The notes: generated from the sequence alone by a model not told the origin. A stretch of 41,014 nucleotides of DNA from Campylobacteraceae bacterium (GCA_027038295.1 JALVXD010000143.1:1-41014); one strand, 5' to 3'; counted from the first letter of the stretch, positions 7,593-16,494 are shown. Translations and numbers: made by a program.

Positions 7593-9239
7593 CTATTTAT
7601 ATATTTTTCTTTTTTCTGAAGATGAGAGAATGTATTTTCTATCTTCACTATTTTTGTATCCATCAAATAGTGTTTTACCATACTTCTCTACGGTTTTTTG
7701 GTCATATCCAAAAAAGGATAGAGTAGTAGGAAATAGTTGTATTTGAGAATAAAAAAGATTTTTATCTTTTTCAAATAATTTTTTTGCATTATTATGAAAG
7801 ACGATTAGTGGTACACTTACTTCATGTTTAACAATTATCTCATTGTTACAGTGTGTACGTGTAAGTGTTGGTGTTTCTAAAATATTTTGACCATGGTCAG
7901 AAGTATAAAAGAAAATACTCTCATTCAAATCAGCTTTTCCTACTAATTCCTTTAAATATAAGTCAGTATTAAAGTATATAGAATTTAGGTAAGTATTCAT
8001 CTGTTGGTCCTTATGCTCTATATCCATTTCTCCATAGCTCGAATCTACGACAGGTTGAAAAGGTGAGTAGTCATGATCGTAGGTAAGTAGGTATGGGAAG
8101 TGAGCACCATACTTAACTAAAACAATAAAGTTTTTACCACTTTTTTTGTTGTTAGAAATATCTATAGCATCATTTAAAAACTTTATATCTCTTTTTGTTC
8201 TATCAATATTTGGACCTAGTGTTTTAAAGTGGTCAATACTCTCTTTATCATATAGCGTTAAGTAGTTTTGTAAGTGATTCTCTTTTGTTTGAGAGTCCAT
8301 AAGCCATGTGGTATAACCTGCTCTTTTTGCATATTGAAATATAGTTGGAAGAGTATACATTTGCTTTTTTATATTAAACTTTTGTTTAGGATTTAGACCA
8401 ATACGTAAAAATAGATTAGATTTAGCTGAACAATTACTAATGGCGTTTACAACACCAAAGTTGAAAATTTGATTACTCTTTTTGTTTAGTTCATCTAAGT
8501 ACGGTGTTGTTTTTTTCTCATAATCATTAATGGATAGATAGCTTCCTACTACTGATTCATCTACAATCCATATAATATTTTTAAACTGTTCTTTTTGTGA
8601 AGGGACTATATTTTTATTTAATTTTCGTTTAATAATGGGTTTTGACTTTATTATATATTTAAGTGCAATAGCTGGAATTTTTATTGTTGCTGGATAGTTA
8701 CTAAGTTTATAGGTATCAACTTTATAACATGCTCCATATATAATAGATGTAGATAAAAGAACAATAAGCAAATATGGTGTAGCAAATTTTTTTGTATAAA
8801 ACTTTTTACGAATAAAATAAAATACTGAGATAACTAAGAGTGCTAGAAGTATAGATTCTATGATAGTATCCATATAAGCTTCTAAATATTTATAGTTTCC
8901 TAGTTCATTCATGCTTAATGCATACTCATCTATTGAAAAACCATGTGTTATGCCTATAAGTTGTACAAAAAAATCCATAGAAAGAAATAGAAAAGAAAGA
9001 AGTAAAAAGAGTCCAAAAAGTTTTGAAGAGCGTAATCCAATTAAGATTAACATAGACAGAGTAGCTAAAAGATATGTTGTTAAAAATATTGTTCCTTTTG
9101 CAAGACCTCTGAAGTCAAATAGTTCAAAATGGGACTTTAGTTCTTCCCATAAAAAGAGAGGATTGTATATCTCTTGAATTCCAATAAGTAAGATTATTAA
9201 GAATAAAAAAGTAAGAAGATGATTAATATTGAGTTTCAT
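7593..9239 (-). CDS. Second EptA-like membrane transferase (sulfatase fold)
   Basis: 548 residues, a diverged paralogue of the 5033-6664 protein. N-terminal membrane helices lie at roughly 8-25, 50-68, 73-92, 126-142 and 155-173, followed by a periplasmic sulfatase-fold domain. VDESVVGSYLSINDYEKKTTP corresponds to the metal/substrate segment (N-D-Y replaces N-G-Y). The presumed nucleophile loop reads SNCSAKSN, and the metal motif TSDHGQN is followed by THC and a His before SVP. The start ATG has AAGG upstream at slightly long spacing. It lies downstream of asnB and GT4 genes on the same strand, separated from asnB by 124 bases that hold a relic of the PPC-family 3' end. The donor and acceptor cannot be determined; phosphoethanolamine or phosphoglycerol transfer to a surface glycan is the leading possibility. 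Confidence 0.75.
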   Translation of the reverse strand: MKLNINHLLTFLFLIILLIGIQEIYNPLFLWEELKSHFELFDFRGLAKGTIFLTTYLLATLSMLILIGLRSSKLFGLFLLLSFLFLSMDFFVQLIGITHGFSIDEYALSMNELGNYKYLEAYMDTIIESILLALLVISVFYFIRKKFYTKKFATPYLLIVLLSTSIIYGACYKVDTYKLSNYPATIKIPAIALKYIIKSKPIIKRKLNKNIVPSQKEQFKNIIWIVDESVVGSYLSINDYEKKTTPYLDELNKKSNQIFNFGVVNAISNCSAKSNLFLRIGLNPKQKFNIKKQMYTLPTIFQYAKRAGYTTWLMDSQTKENHLQNYLTLYDKESIDHFKTLGPNIDRTKRDIKFLNDAIDISNNKKSGKNFIVLVKYGAHFPYLLTYDHDYSPFQPVVDSSYGEMDIEHKDQQMNTYLNSIYFNTDLYLKELVGKADLNESIFFYTSDHGQNILETPTLTRTHCNNEIIVKHEVSVPLIVFHNNAKKLFEKDKNLFYSQIQLFPTTLSFFGYDQKTVEKYGKTLFDGYKNSEDRKYILSSSEKRKIYK

Positions 9240-9272
9240 ATATGTATTACCTTATTTAAAAGTTATTGCTTG

Positions 9273-9293
9273 AGAAAGAGTTAAACTCTTTCT
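9273..9293 (-). terminator. Hairpin downstream of asnB, related to the PPC-gene terminators
   Basis: AGAAAGAGTT and AACTCTTTCT form a perfect 10-bp stem. The same core sequence forms the hairpins at 12515-12540 and 14623-14653. Confidence 0.5.
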
Positions 9294-9330
9294 GTGTAAA
9301 GTTAAGAGGATTACTCCGCAGCAGATAAAA
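9294..9330 (-). pseudogene. Orphan 3' tail of a third PPC-repeat gene
   Basis: Bases 9311-9329 match the last codons of the 12555 gene at 18 of 19 positions (encoding LSAAE then stop). The following CCTCTTAACT stretch and hairpin match the sequence behind the 14666 gene. Upstream of this tail (9331-9363) the similarity stops and asnB ends. I read it as a relic of a third family member or a recombination end point. Confidence 0.55.
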
Positions 9331-9363
9331 GGGTCATATTTTAAGGGACTTAAAAAGATAGGA

Positions 9364-11277
9364 TTACTCCCATCTTTCTCTCCAAGAGACATACATGATT
9401 ATCATCCATATAAAGGTTGGATTCTCAATTTCTCCTCTTTTTAATTTTTCTACCACTTCATTGAGTACCTCTTCTTTAAATATAGCATCTTTTTTTAGTA
9501 AACTACTCTCTAATGCCTCTAGTGCTTTTGGTTTTAGCTCGTTGAGTAACCATGACTTTAAGGGGATGGTAAAACCTGCTTTTGGTTTGTCTGTCATCTC
9601 TGTGGGTATGTACTTTTTAAGTACTTCTCTTAAGAGGTATTTACCTTTAGCATTTTTATATTTTAGCTCACTCGGAACCCTTGCCATATATTCGGCTAGT
9701 TTATGGTCTAAAAGGGGCTCACGACCCTCTAATGAGACGGACATGGAGGCTCTATCTACTTTACATAGAACATCATCAAGCATAAATGTTTTATAGTCAA
9801 TTGCCATCATTTGGCTTGAACTGTCTAGTTTTTCAAGTTTTTGAAAATCGTTAAAATAGGTACTTTCAAAATTTTTAAATTTTCCATCTACCAAAGCTCT
9901 GTCTAAAAAGTCTGCTTCTACTTTAGAACTGGCTCGTATAAACATCTCTTGTTGGGTATTTGCATTTATCATATTTTTAAATTTGTTAAATTTATCAACA
10001 ATATTACTTTGTCTTTTTGATTTTGGCAACAGTGAATTAAGTAGAAGAACAGATTTTTCGGAAAGAAGATTAACAGAAGTTTTTAAAATATGGTTTTTTA
10101 TTTTAGACGATTTTATTTTGAGTACTCTATTGATAGCAAAATATTTACTATAGCCAAGGAAGATTTCATCCCCTCCATCAGCAGAGAGGGCTACGGTTAC
10201 TTCTTTTCGTGCAAGGTTAGAAACCAGCATGGTAGGAAGAGCTGAATCGTCAGCAAAAGGTTCATCGTAATAAAAGGCTAGGTCATCTATAAGCTCTAGC
10301 ATATCTTGTTGGGTACAATACTCTTCTGTATGGTTTGTTCCAAGGTATTGGGCAATTTTTTTAGCATCATTGGCTTCGTTAAACTCTTTTTTTTCAAAAC
10401 CGATGGTGAAAGTATTTAACTTTTCTTTTTTTCCCTTTTGAAGAAGTGAGGTAACCATAGAACTGTCATAGCCACCACTTAGGAAAACCCCTACAGGAAC
10501 ATCAGAGACCATTCTTAGATTTGTAGCCGTAGAGAGTAGAGATTCAATATCCTCTACTATCTCATCTTCATTTTTTGTATGTTTACTCATAAGATAAAAG
10601 TCATTAATGTCCCAGTATTTATGTGTTTCAAAACAGTTTGACTCTAAATTATACTCTATATAGTGTCCTGGTTTTAATTTGAAACACTCTTTATAGATGG
10701 TGTGAGGCGTTGGAATATAGGCAAACTGGAAATAGAAAGGAAGAATCTCTTTGTTTATCTCTTTTGAAAAACTTGGATGTTGATGAAAGGACTTAATCTC
10801 TGAAGAGAAGAGAAAAGCGTTTTCTGATACATGGTAGTAGAGTGGTTTTACACCAGCTCGGTCTCTAAGTAAAAAGAGTCTCTTTTTTATTTGGTCATAG
10901 ATAACAAAGGCAAACATACCCGTAAATTTCTCAACAGAGTCAATGCCCCACTCTTTATAGGCGTAGAGTATAACCTCTGTGTCGGAGTTAGAGACAAAGG
11001 TATGCCCTAAAGCGACTAACTCTTCTTTTATCTCTTGAAAATTATAGACTTCACCATTGAAAATAAGTATGTAGTTCTCACATGAGCTAACAAAAGGTTG
11101 ATGAGCATGAGAGGAGGTATCTTGGATAGAGAGTCTATTGTGTCCAAGGTGAACACCTGTAGTCTCATCAATATAAATACCCGAGTCATCAGGTCCTCTA
11201 TGTTTTTGTATTTGAACCATTTTGCTTAAAATATTTTCTTCTTTGGTTTTGGAAACAAAACCGACTATACCACACAT
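9364..11277 (-). CDS. asnB: Asparagine synthase (glutamine-hydrolysing)
   Basis: 637 residues with an intact class II glutamine amidotransferase domain. Cys2 in MCGIVGF is the nucleophile, HRGPDD (near 26-31), FNGEVYN (73-79) and SNSDTE (97-102) form the glutamine pocket. The synthetase domain has SGGYDSS at about 267-273 and SADGGDE near residue 360. AAGGAG six bases before the ATG fixes the start. It overlaps the upstream GT4 gene by 13 bases, so the two are translationally coupled. In polysaccharide loci such AsnB-type enzymes often amidate uronic acids rather than make asparagine; I cannot distinguish these from sequence. It is clearly distinct from the Cys-less homologue at 612-2456. Confidence 0.92.
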   Translation of the reverse strand: MCGIVGFVSKTKEENILSKMVQIQKHRGPDDSGIYIDETTGVHLGHNRLSIQDTSSHAHQPFVSSCENYILIFNGEVYNFQEIKEELVALGHTFVSNSDTEVILYAYKEWGIDSVEKFTGMFAFVIYDQIKKRLFLLRDRAGVKPLYYHVSENAFLFSSEIKSFHQHPSFSKEINKEILPFYFQFAYIPTPHTIYKECFKLKPGHYIEYNLESNCFETHKYWDINDFYLMSKHTKNEDEIVEDIESLLSTATNLRMVSDVPVGVFLSGGYDSSMVTSLLQKGKKEKLNTFTIGFEKKEFNEANDAKKIAQYLGTNHTEEYCTQQDMLELIDDLAFYYDEPFADDSALPTMLVSNLARKEVTVALSADGGDEIFLGYSKYFAINRVLKIKSSKIKNHILKTSVNLLSEKSVLLLNSLLPKSKRQSNIVDKFNKFKNMINANTQQEMFIRASSKVEADFLDRALVDGKFKNFESTYFNDFQKLEKLDSSSQMMAIDYKTFMLDDVLCKVDRASMSVSLEGREPLLDHKLAEYMARVPSELKYKNAKGKYLLREVLKKYIPTEMTDKPKAGFTIPLKSWLLNELKPKALEALESSLLKKDAIFKEEVLNEVVEKLKRGEIENPTFIWMIIMYVSWRERWE

Positions 11278-12425
11278 AGGCTCTCCTTGTATTGTGTAAT
11301 GATTCTTTCTAGTGAGTACTCTTTTGCTTTGAGGGGTCCTCTTTTTTTATAGTTCTCTTCTAGCTCTCTATTAGTAAAAATTGTATTAATTGCTTTGACC
11401 AAAGCACTGTTATCACCAATAGGGTAGAGTATTCCATTTTCTGCTATCTCAATATCTTTTTGTAATTGAAAATTTATATCTGTAGTTGGTGCAAGTATCT
11501 CTCTAGGTCCTGAGATACAATCGGTTGAGATAATTGGTGTAGCTGTAATCATCGCTTCTACAATGACATTGGGGAAACCCTCTCCACTGGATGCCAAAAC
11601 AAAAATATCTGCTTGGGCAATGTATTTAAAAGGATTGTCTTTTCTTCCAAGTAGGTGAACTCTGTTTTCTAGTTTATATTTAACAATGGCATCTTCTAAC
11701 ATTTGTTGCTCTTCTCCTTCACCTATAATAATGAGTTCAATGTTATCATTGAGTTTAGCAACTGTCTCTATTAAGGTGATTTGCTTTTTTTGAGAAGAGA
11801 GTCTACCGACATTTATAAGGTATTTCTTATCTGGATTGAATGTAAAGTCATCTACTGTTTCATGAGCTAAGTGTTCAATTCTTTCTATATTGTAGGGGTT
11901 GTTAATAACAGTATAGTTTTTTATATTTGGAACTTCTTTTAAAAACTCCTCTTTCATTCTTTGAGCTTTAAAAATAACCAAATCGGCATATTTGTAGAGC
12001 AGTTTTATAAGTTTAAGATTGATTTTTGCAGAGAGTGATTTGTTTTTAAAGTGGTTAATGCTGATAACCTCAACCACTTCTACCTTATGTTTTGCTCCAA
12101 AAACTTTTGCCAGTAGATTGCTAAAATTGGCTCTGTATATATGGCTTTGAATTAAAGGTATGTTATTCTCTTTTATATGTTCTTTTAATTTTAATGCCAA
12201 GTAGGGAAGGTATAAAAATTTTTTAATATTACTGTCATGTTTGGTTAATTTAGAAAGATATATGATATTGACCTCTTTAGGTAAGGTATATACATTGTCT
12301 TTTTCGATGCAGAGTAGGGTTACTGCTATATTTTGTCTTATTAATTCTGTAATAATGACAGAGAGTACTCTTTCTGCCCCTCCAGAAGTCAATGAGTTTA
12401 TAAAGAGTGTAACATGTTGTTTCAA
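11265..12425 (-). CDS. Glycosyltransferase family 4 (GT-B)
   Basis: 386 residues. SGGAER at about 15-20 is the N-terminal GT-B signature. The donor-site region has VGRLSSQK near residue 207 and GEGFPNVIVE near residue 281, a complete retaining GT4 motif. The start is TTG, preceded by AAAGGA at seven-base spacing; there is no ATG in a comparable position. It overlaps asnB downstream by 13 bases. No membrane helix is evident, so it is likely cytoplasmic or peripheral. The upstream AT-rich region carries two candidate -10 boxes. It probably adds a sugar during repeat-unit assembly of the local glycan; the specificity is unknown. Confidence 0.88.
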   Translation of the reverse strand: MKQHVTLFINSLTSGGAERVLSVIITELIRQNIAVTLLCIEKDNVYTLPKEVNIIYLSKLTKHDSNIKKFLYLPYLALKLKEHIKENNIPLIQSHIYRANFSNLLAKVFGAKHKVEVVEVISINHFKNKSLSAKINLKLIKLLYKYADLVIFKAQRMKEEFLKEVPNIKNYTVINNPYNIERIEHLAHETVDDFTFNPDKKYLINVGRLSSQKKQITLIETVAKLNDNIELIIIGEGEEQQMLEDAIVKYKLENRVHLLGRKDNPFKYIAQADIFVLASSGEGFPNVIVEAMITATPIISTDCISGPREILAPTTDINFQLQKDIEIAENGILYPIGDNSALVKAINTIFTNRELEENYKKRGPLKAKEYSLERIITQYKESLCVV

Positions 12426-12473
12426 TATAAAATCCTTTAAATGTAGTAAAGTTAAAATAAAATAAATTATTTA

Positions 12474-12492
12474 ATTATAATGTAATATTATA
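12474..12492 (-). promoter_or_regulatory. Candidate -10 boxes upstream of GT4-asnB
   Basis: On the minus strand two TATAAT hexamers occur (12479-12474 and 12492-12487), 50-70 bases before the GT4 start, in a very AT-rich stretch. There is no recognisable -35. Confidence 0.3.
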
Positions 12493-12514
12493 AAATTTTT
12501 AATTTAGGAATAGA

Positions 12515-12540
12515 AGAGAAAGAGTTATAACTCTTTCTCT
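12515..12540 (-). terminator. Perfect 26-nt palindrome downstream of the larger PPC-repeat gene
   Basis: AGAGAAAGAGTTA followed directly by its reverse complement TAACTCTTTCTCT, 15 bases after the stop codon. On the minus strand it is followed by the pyrimidine-rich TTCTATTCC. A transcription terminator or a protein-binding dyad. Confidence 0.55.
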
Positions 12541-12554
12541 ATATGTTTAGAATA

Positions 12555-14489
12555 TTACTCAGCAGCAGATAAAGTAATGTTGTCTAAATACCCACCTGTT
12601 GTGTGAAATATTATAATTTTAATAATTTCATTATTAGGCTCTAGTCTATGTAATTCATCATCTATGTTCACTTCAAAGTGGTTCCATAAACTTGTTGATG
12701 AATATCCATATCCACGTACCATCTCTACAGGAGAAGGGTAGTTTAAGAAGATATTGTGTCCATTATCATGTTTTCTTGGTGGATAACCTTGATGAGTGTA
12801 CCACGAATCCCATGTCATGATTCTTCTTCCCAATTTTGTTTCAACAATAACACCAACACCATAATGAGGGATAAATCCTCTATGACTTTCAGGGTGGTTA
12901 TAGAGTAGATGGGTTGGTAATCCTCCCATATCCATGGATAATACTCTTTGTGAAGTATTATTTACTGGAAGGTGGTATCTATATATTGTAGCCCCACCAT
13001 TTGCATGTTGAACCAATACACCTGTACCTTCTGGTGCACCAGGTATATCTGGAGTAGGGTAAATGTAGCTAGGTTGATTCCCCAGTACTGTTTGCCAGTT
13101 AGGGTTAAGGGTACCACCTTCTGCGTCTTCAAGAACAGTAGGCACTTCAGGGTTTGCTGGTATCAATTCTAGTTCAGCTGTAGCTCTTAAGAGATAATCA
13201 GATGCTCTAAATCCAGATACTCCTATAAAGACTTCTGTATCATCAGTGATACTAAGTGAACAGGAATTTGTAGTCGCTCCCATATCAACACCTCTACAAT
13301 CATAAGATGCTCTTGTAGGCTTTTCACCTTTTTTCATGTAAATATGAGCAATATTGGTGAGTCCACTGATAGTAGCTATAATTTTATCTCCCAAATGAGC
13401 TTGTATCTTATAATATTTCATATCACCTCTTGCTACAGAAGCAGATACTGATTCACCTGAAACTAAAGTAGGTATACCCCCACCATTATTACCATTATGG
13501 AGTGTAGCAGTTATAGTATAGTTGCTTGATTGGTATCCGTAAACAGTTATGAATGCAGTGGTGTTTTGAGTTGCTGTAATGGAACAACCATCATCTTGAG
13601 TATTACCCTTGGTTGATTTACAATCAAAAGAACTACCTGTTGGAAGTTCACCCATTTTTACATATAAATCACTATCAGCAGAGAGATTGCTTATTAAAGA
13701 GTCCAAAGATTGACCTGCTGTCATGTCGATTTTATAGTGCTTTTCTGCTCTTTCATTAACTGCACTAGATATGGCTTGAGCAGAAGTCAAAGTAGTGATA
13801 GGGTCTTCTTCATCATGACTTTTGGTTACAGTTATTTGATAGTCTGCTGCTCTACGTCCATAAACACGTACATAAACTCTAGCATCATGGTCTAAGGTTA
13901 CAGAACAGCTTTCATTTTGTGTACCAGCATTGGTTGATTTACAATCATTTTTACTGCTTGTTGGTCTGCGACCTACTCTTACATATATATTTGCATTATC
14001 AGATAGTCCAGTTAGGTTGGATGTAATCGTGTCTCCACTCGAAGCCGAGATTAAATAATAATGCGACTTACCTCTATTGACATGACCAGATACACTCTCT
14101 CCTGAGGTAACTAATGTGTCATTTTCAGCAAGGTGATTTTTAGTTGCAGTTACTTGATAGTTGGTTGCTCTTCGTCCATAAACCCGTATATAAACTGTTG
14201 CATCATGGTCTACTAGTGCAGAACAACTATCATTCTCTATACCACCATTGGTTGATTTACAATCATAAGAACTGCTCGTTGGTCTAGCTCCCACTCTTAC
14301 ATATACGTCGGCATTATCTGTTAGTCCCTCTAAAATGGACGAAATGACATCCCCTCTTGAGGCAGAGATTAAATAATAATTTGATTGACCTCTATCTACA
14401 TGACCAGATACAGTCTGACTAGACACAACTGATGTATCATTTGCAAACAGTACATTTGCGAATATTAAAAAGAATATAATTTTATTCAT
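12555..14489 (-). CDS. Secreted protein with four PPC-like repeats and a shared C-terminal domain
   Basis: About 644 residues. A signal peptide (MNKIIFFLIFANVLFA, cleavage after A) is followed by four beta-rich repeats of about 100 residues (roughly 18-112, 123-218, 230-330, 338-435) resembling bacterial pre-peptidase C-terminal (PPC) domains. Each repeat has a YYxI/YKI start, a G-rich turn, a conserved Cys pair spaced for a disulfide, and a closing VYG(R/Y)xxxxYxxTAT strand. The last 200 residues form a different domain with many aromatics, ending GGYLDNITLSAAE, which looks like a jelly-roll carbohydrate-binding fold (inference). No catalytic domain is visible. The ATG at 14489 is preferred over GTG at 14495 because AGGAG lies eight bases before it. 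It is a tandem paralogue of the next gene, with one more repeat. It is likely periplasmic, outer-membrane associated or exported, perhaps binding the local polysaccharide. Confidence 0.75.
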   Translation of the reverse strand: MNKIIFFLIFANVLFANDTSVVSSQTVSGHVDRGQSNYYLISASRGDVISSILEGLTDNADVYVRVGARPTSSSYDCKSTNGGIENDSCSALVDHDATVYIRVYGRRATNYQVTATKNHLAENDTLVTSGESVSGHVNRGKSHYYLISASSGDTITSNLTGLSDNANIYVRVGRRPTSSKNDCKSTNAGTQNESCSVTLDHDARVYVRVYGRRAADYQITVTKSHDEEDPITTLTSAQAISSAVNERAEKHYKIDMTAGQSLDSLISNLSADSDLYVKMGELPTGSSFDCKSTKGNTQDDGCSITATQNTTAFITVYGYQSSNYTITATLHNGNNGGGIPTLVSGESVSASVARGDMKYYKIQAHLGDKIIATISGLTNIAHIYMKKGEKPTRASYDCRGVDMGATTNSCSLSITDDTEVFIGVSGFRASDYLLRATAELELIPANPEVPTVLEDAEGGTLNPNWQTVLGNQPSYIYPTPDIPGAPEGTGVLVQHANGGATIYRYHLPVNNTSQRVLSMDMGGLPTHLLYNHPESHRGFIPHYGVGVIVETKLGRRIMTWDSWYTHQGYPPRKHDNGHNIFLNYPSPVEMVRGYGYSSTSLWNHFEVNIDDELHRLEPNNEIIKIIIFHTTGGYLDNITLSAAE

Positions 14490-14543
14490 TAACACGTCTC
14501 CTATTTTTTATAAAGTTTATTTTATTTTTTAGAATAAAATCAC

Positions 14544-14552
14544 ATTATATCA
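14544..14552 (-). promoter_or_regulatory. Extended -10 promoter of the larger PPC-repeat gene
   Basis: The minus strand reads ATGTGATATAAT, containing TGATATAAT, a perfect extended -10, about 55-60 bases before the start codon. The surrounding 30 bases are nearly identical to the promoter at 16318. Confidence 0.6.
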
Positions 14553-14622
14553 CATACAATGTTTTTTATGGTTTAATATTTATTCTTATGAATTGTTGTT
14601 TGAAGTGAAGTTTCTGGAGAAT

Positions 14623-14653
14623 AACAGAGAAAGAGTAGAACTCTTTCTCTGTT
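14623..14653 (-). terminator. Long hairpin downstream of the smaller PPC-repeat gene
   Basis: AACAGAGAAAGAGT pairs perfectly with ACTCTTTCTCTGTT (14 bp) around a 3-nt loop, 12 bases after the stop codon. It belongs to the same hairpin family as 9273 and 12515. Confidence 0.6.
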
Positions 14654-14665
14654 AGTTAAGAGGGG

Positions 14666-16273
14666 TTAGTTAGCAGCAGATAAAGTAATATTATCTAGGT
14701 AACCACCTGTTGTGTGAAATATTATAATTTTAATAATTTCATTATTAGGCTCTAGTTTATGTAATTCATCATCTATGTTCACTTCAAGATGAGTCCATAA
14801 ATTTGTTGGTGCATACCATCCACGTACCATCTCTACAGGAGATGGGTAGTTTAAGAAGATATTGTGTCCATTGTCATGTTTTCTTGGTGGATAACCTTGA
14901 TGGGTGTACCAAGAGTCCCATGTCATGATTCTTCTTCCCAATTTTGTTTCAACAATAACTCCTACACCATAATGAGGGATATATCCTCTAAGACTTTCAG
15001 AGTAGTTGCTAAACTTATGTGTAGGTAATCCACCTATATCCATAGATAATACTCTTTGTGAAGTATTGTTTACTGGAAGGTGGTATCTATAGAGTGTGGC
15101 TCCACCAGAAGCATGCTGAACCAATACACCTGTACCTGATGGTGCACCAGCAATATGTGGAGTAGGGTAAATGTATCCCGGTTCATTTCCTATCACAATT
15201 TCCCAGTTAGGGTTAAGGATACCATTTTCTGCATCTTCAAGAACAGTAGGCACTTCAGGGTTTGCTGGTATTAATTCTAGTTCAGCAGTCGCAGTTAAGA
15301 GATAATCTGATGCTCTAAATCCAGATACGCCTATGAATACTTCTGTATCATCAGAGATATTAAGTGAACAGGAGTTTGTAGTTGCTCCCATATCAACACC
15401 TCTACAATCAAAAGATGCTCTTGTAGGCTTTTCACCTTTTTTCATGTAGATATGAGCAATATTGGTTAGTTCACTAATGGTTGCTATAACTTTATCTCCC
15501 AAATGAGCTTGTATCTTATAATATTTCATATCATCTCTTGCTACAGAACCAGATACTACTTCACCTGAAACTAAAGTAGGTATACCCTCACCATTACCAC
15601 CATGGAGTGTAGCAGTTAAAGTATAGTTAGCAGCTCGATATCCGTAAACAGTAATATATGCAGTAGTATTTTGTGTTGCTGTAACGGAACAGGCATCATT
15701 TTGAGTATTACCATTGGTTGACCGACAATCATAAAAATCTCTTGTTGCCATTTGACCCATTCTAACATATAAATCATTATCATCAGTGAGATTACTTATT
15801 AAAGAGTCTAATGATTGACCAGCTGTCATTCCAATTTGATAATGTTTTTCCTCTCCTTGAGTAACAGAATCAGATAGGGCTTGACCAGAAATCAATGTAG
15901 GTATATTATTTCCAGCACCATTTTTAGTTACTGTCACTTGATAGTCTGTTGCTCTATGTCCATAAACACGTACATAAACCATAGCATCATGATCTAATGT
16001 TACAGAACAATTTTCATTTTCTATACCACCATTGGTTGATGTACAATCATTTCTACTGCTTGTTGGTCTACTACCTATTTTCATATATAAATCAGCATTA
16101 TCACCTAGTCCAACTAGATTGGAGGTAATGGTGTCTCCATTTGAAGCAGAGATTAGGTAATAGTTTGACTCACCTCTATTGACATGACTGGACACTGTCT
16201 GTCCAGATATAACTGATGTATCACTTGCAAAAAGTACATTTGCAAATATTAAAAAGAATGCAATTTTCTTCAT
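14666..16273 (-). CDS. Secreted protein with three PPC-like repeats and a shared C-terminal domain
   Basis: 535 residues. A signal peptide (MKKIAFFLIFANVLFA) is followed by three repeats of about 100 residues (roughly 17-112, 117-217, 226-323), each with the Cys pair in a D-C-x-S-T-N...C-S context. The roughly 200-residue C-terminal domain ends GGYLDNITLSAAN. The C-terminal domain and the last repeat are nearly identical to those of the 12555 gene, while the N-terminal repeats differ, as expected after duplication plus repeat gain, loss or gene conversion. AGGAG lies eight bases before the ATG. It has its own promoter (16318) and terminator (14623), so the two paralogues are separate transcription units. 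No enzymatic motif is seen; a structural or glycan-binding role is inferred. Confidence 0.75.
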   Translation of the reverse strand: MKKIAFFLIFANVLFASDTSVISGQTVSSHVNRGESNYYLISASNGDTITSNLVGLGDNADLYMKIGSRPTSSRNDCTSTNGGIENENCSVTLDHDAMVYVRVYGHRATDYQVTVTKNGAGNNIPTLISGQALSDSVTQGEEKHYQIGMTAGQSLDSLISNLTDDNDLYVRMGQMATRDFYDCRSTNGNTQNDACSVTATQNTTAYITVYGYRAANYTLTATLHGGNGEGIPTLVSGEVVSGSVARDDMKYYKIQAHLGDKVIATISELTNIAHIYMKKGEKPTRASFDCRGVDMGATTNSCSLNISDDTEVFIGVSGFRASDYLLTATAELELIPANPEVPTVLEDAENGILNPNWEIVIGNEPGYIYPTPHIAGAPSGTGVLVQHASGGATLYRYHLPVNNTSQRVLSMDIGGLPTHKFSNYSESLRGYIPHYGVGVIVETKLGRRIMTWDSWYTHQGYPPRKHDNGHNIFLNYPSPVEMVRGWYAPTNLWTHLEVNIDDELHKLEPNNEIIKIIIFHTTGGYLDNITLSAAN

Positions 16274-16317
16274 TAAATATTTCTCCTATATAGTTTATTA
16301 TTTGTAAATAATATCAC

Positions 16318-16326
16318 ATTATATCA
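16318..16326 (-). promoter_or_regulatory. Extended -10 promoter of the smaller PPC-repeat gene
   Basis: Minus strand ATGTGATATAAT, the same 12-mer as at 14544-14555, with matching flanks. About 45-50 bases before the ATG. Confidence 0.6.
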
Positions 16327-16383
16327 CATAAAATGTTTTTTATAGTTTATTTTTTGCTTTTTTTAAAAAATATATTATTATTA

Positions 16384-16404
16384 TATAATTTATGCTCTAT
16401 AGAG
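16384..16404 (+). promoter_or_regulatory. Candidate promoter and small dyad before the Wzz/BY-kinase gene
   Basis: TATAAT (16384-16389) lies in an AT-rich stretch and is followed by the 10-base palindrome CTCTATAGAG (16395-16404), near the expected transcription start. This would give a leader of roughly 95 bases. Confidence 0.3.
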
Positions 16405-16494
16405 TATATTTATAAGTAATGTATAAGTTTTTAATTGTTATTATTTATTTTAAAAAATAAAAAATAAAAAAATAAAATATTGGTATTGAATAAT

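Noticed and set aside
9395-9796. A 133-codon plus-strand ORF
   Set aside because: It is antisense within the well-supported asnB gene, has no ribosome site and shows Ser/Leu-rich shadow composition.
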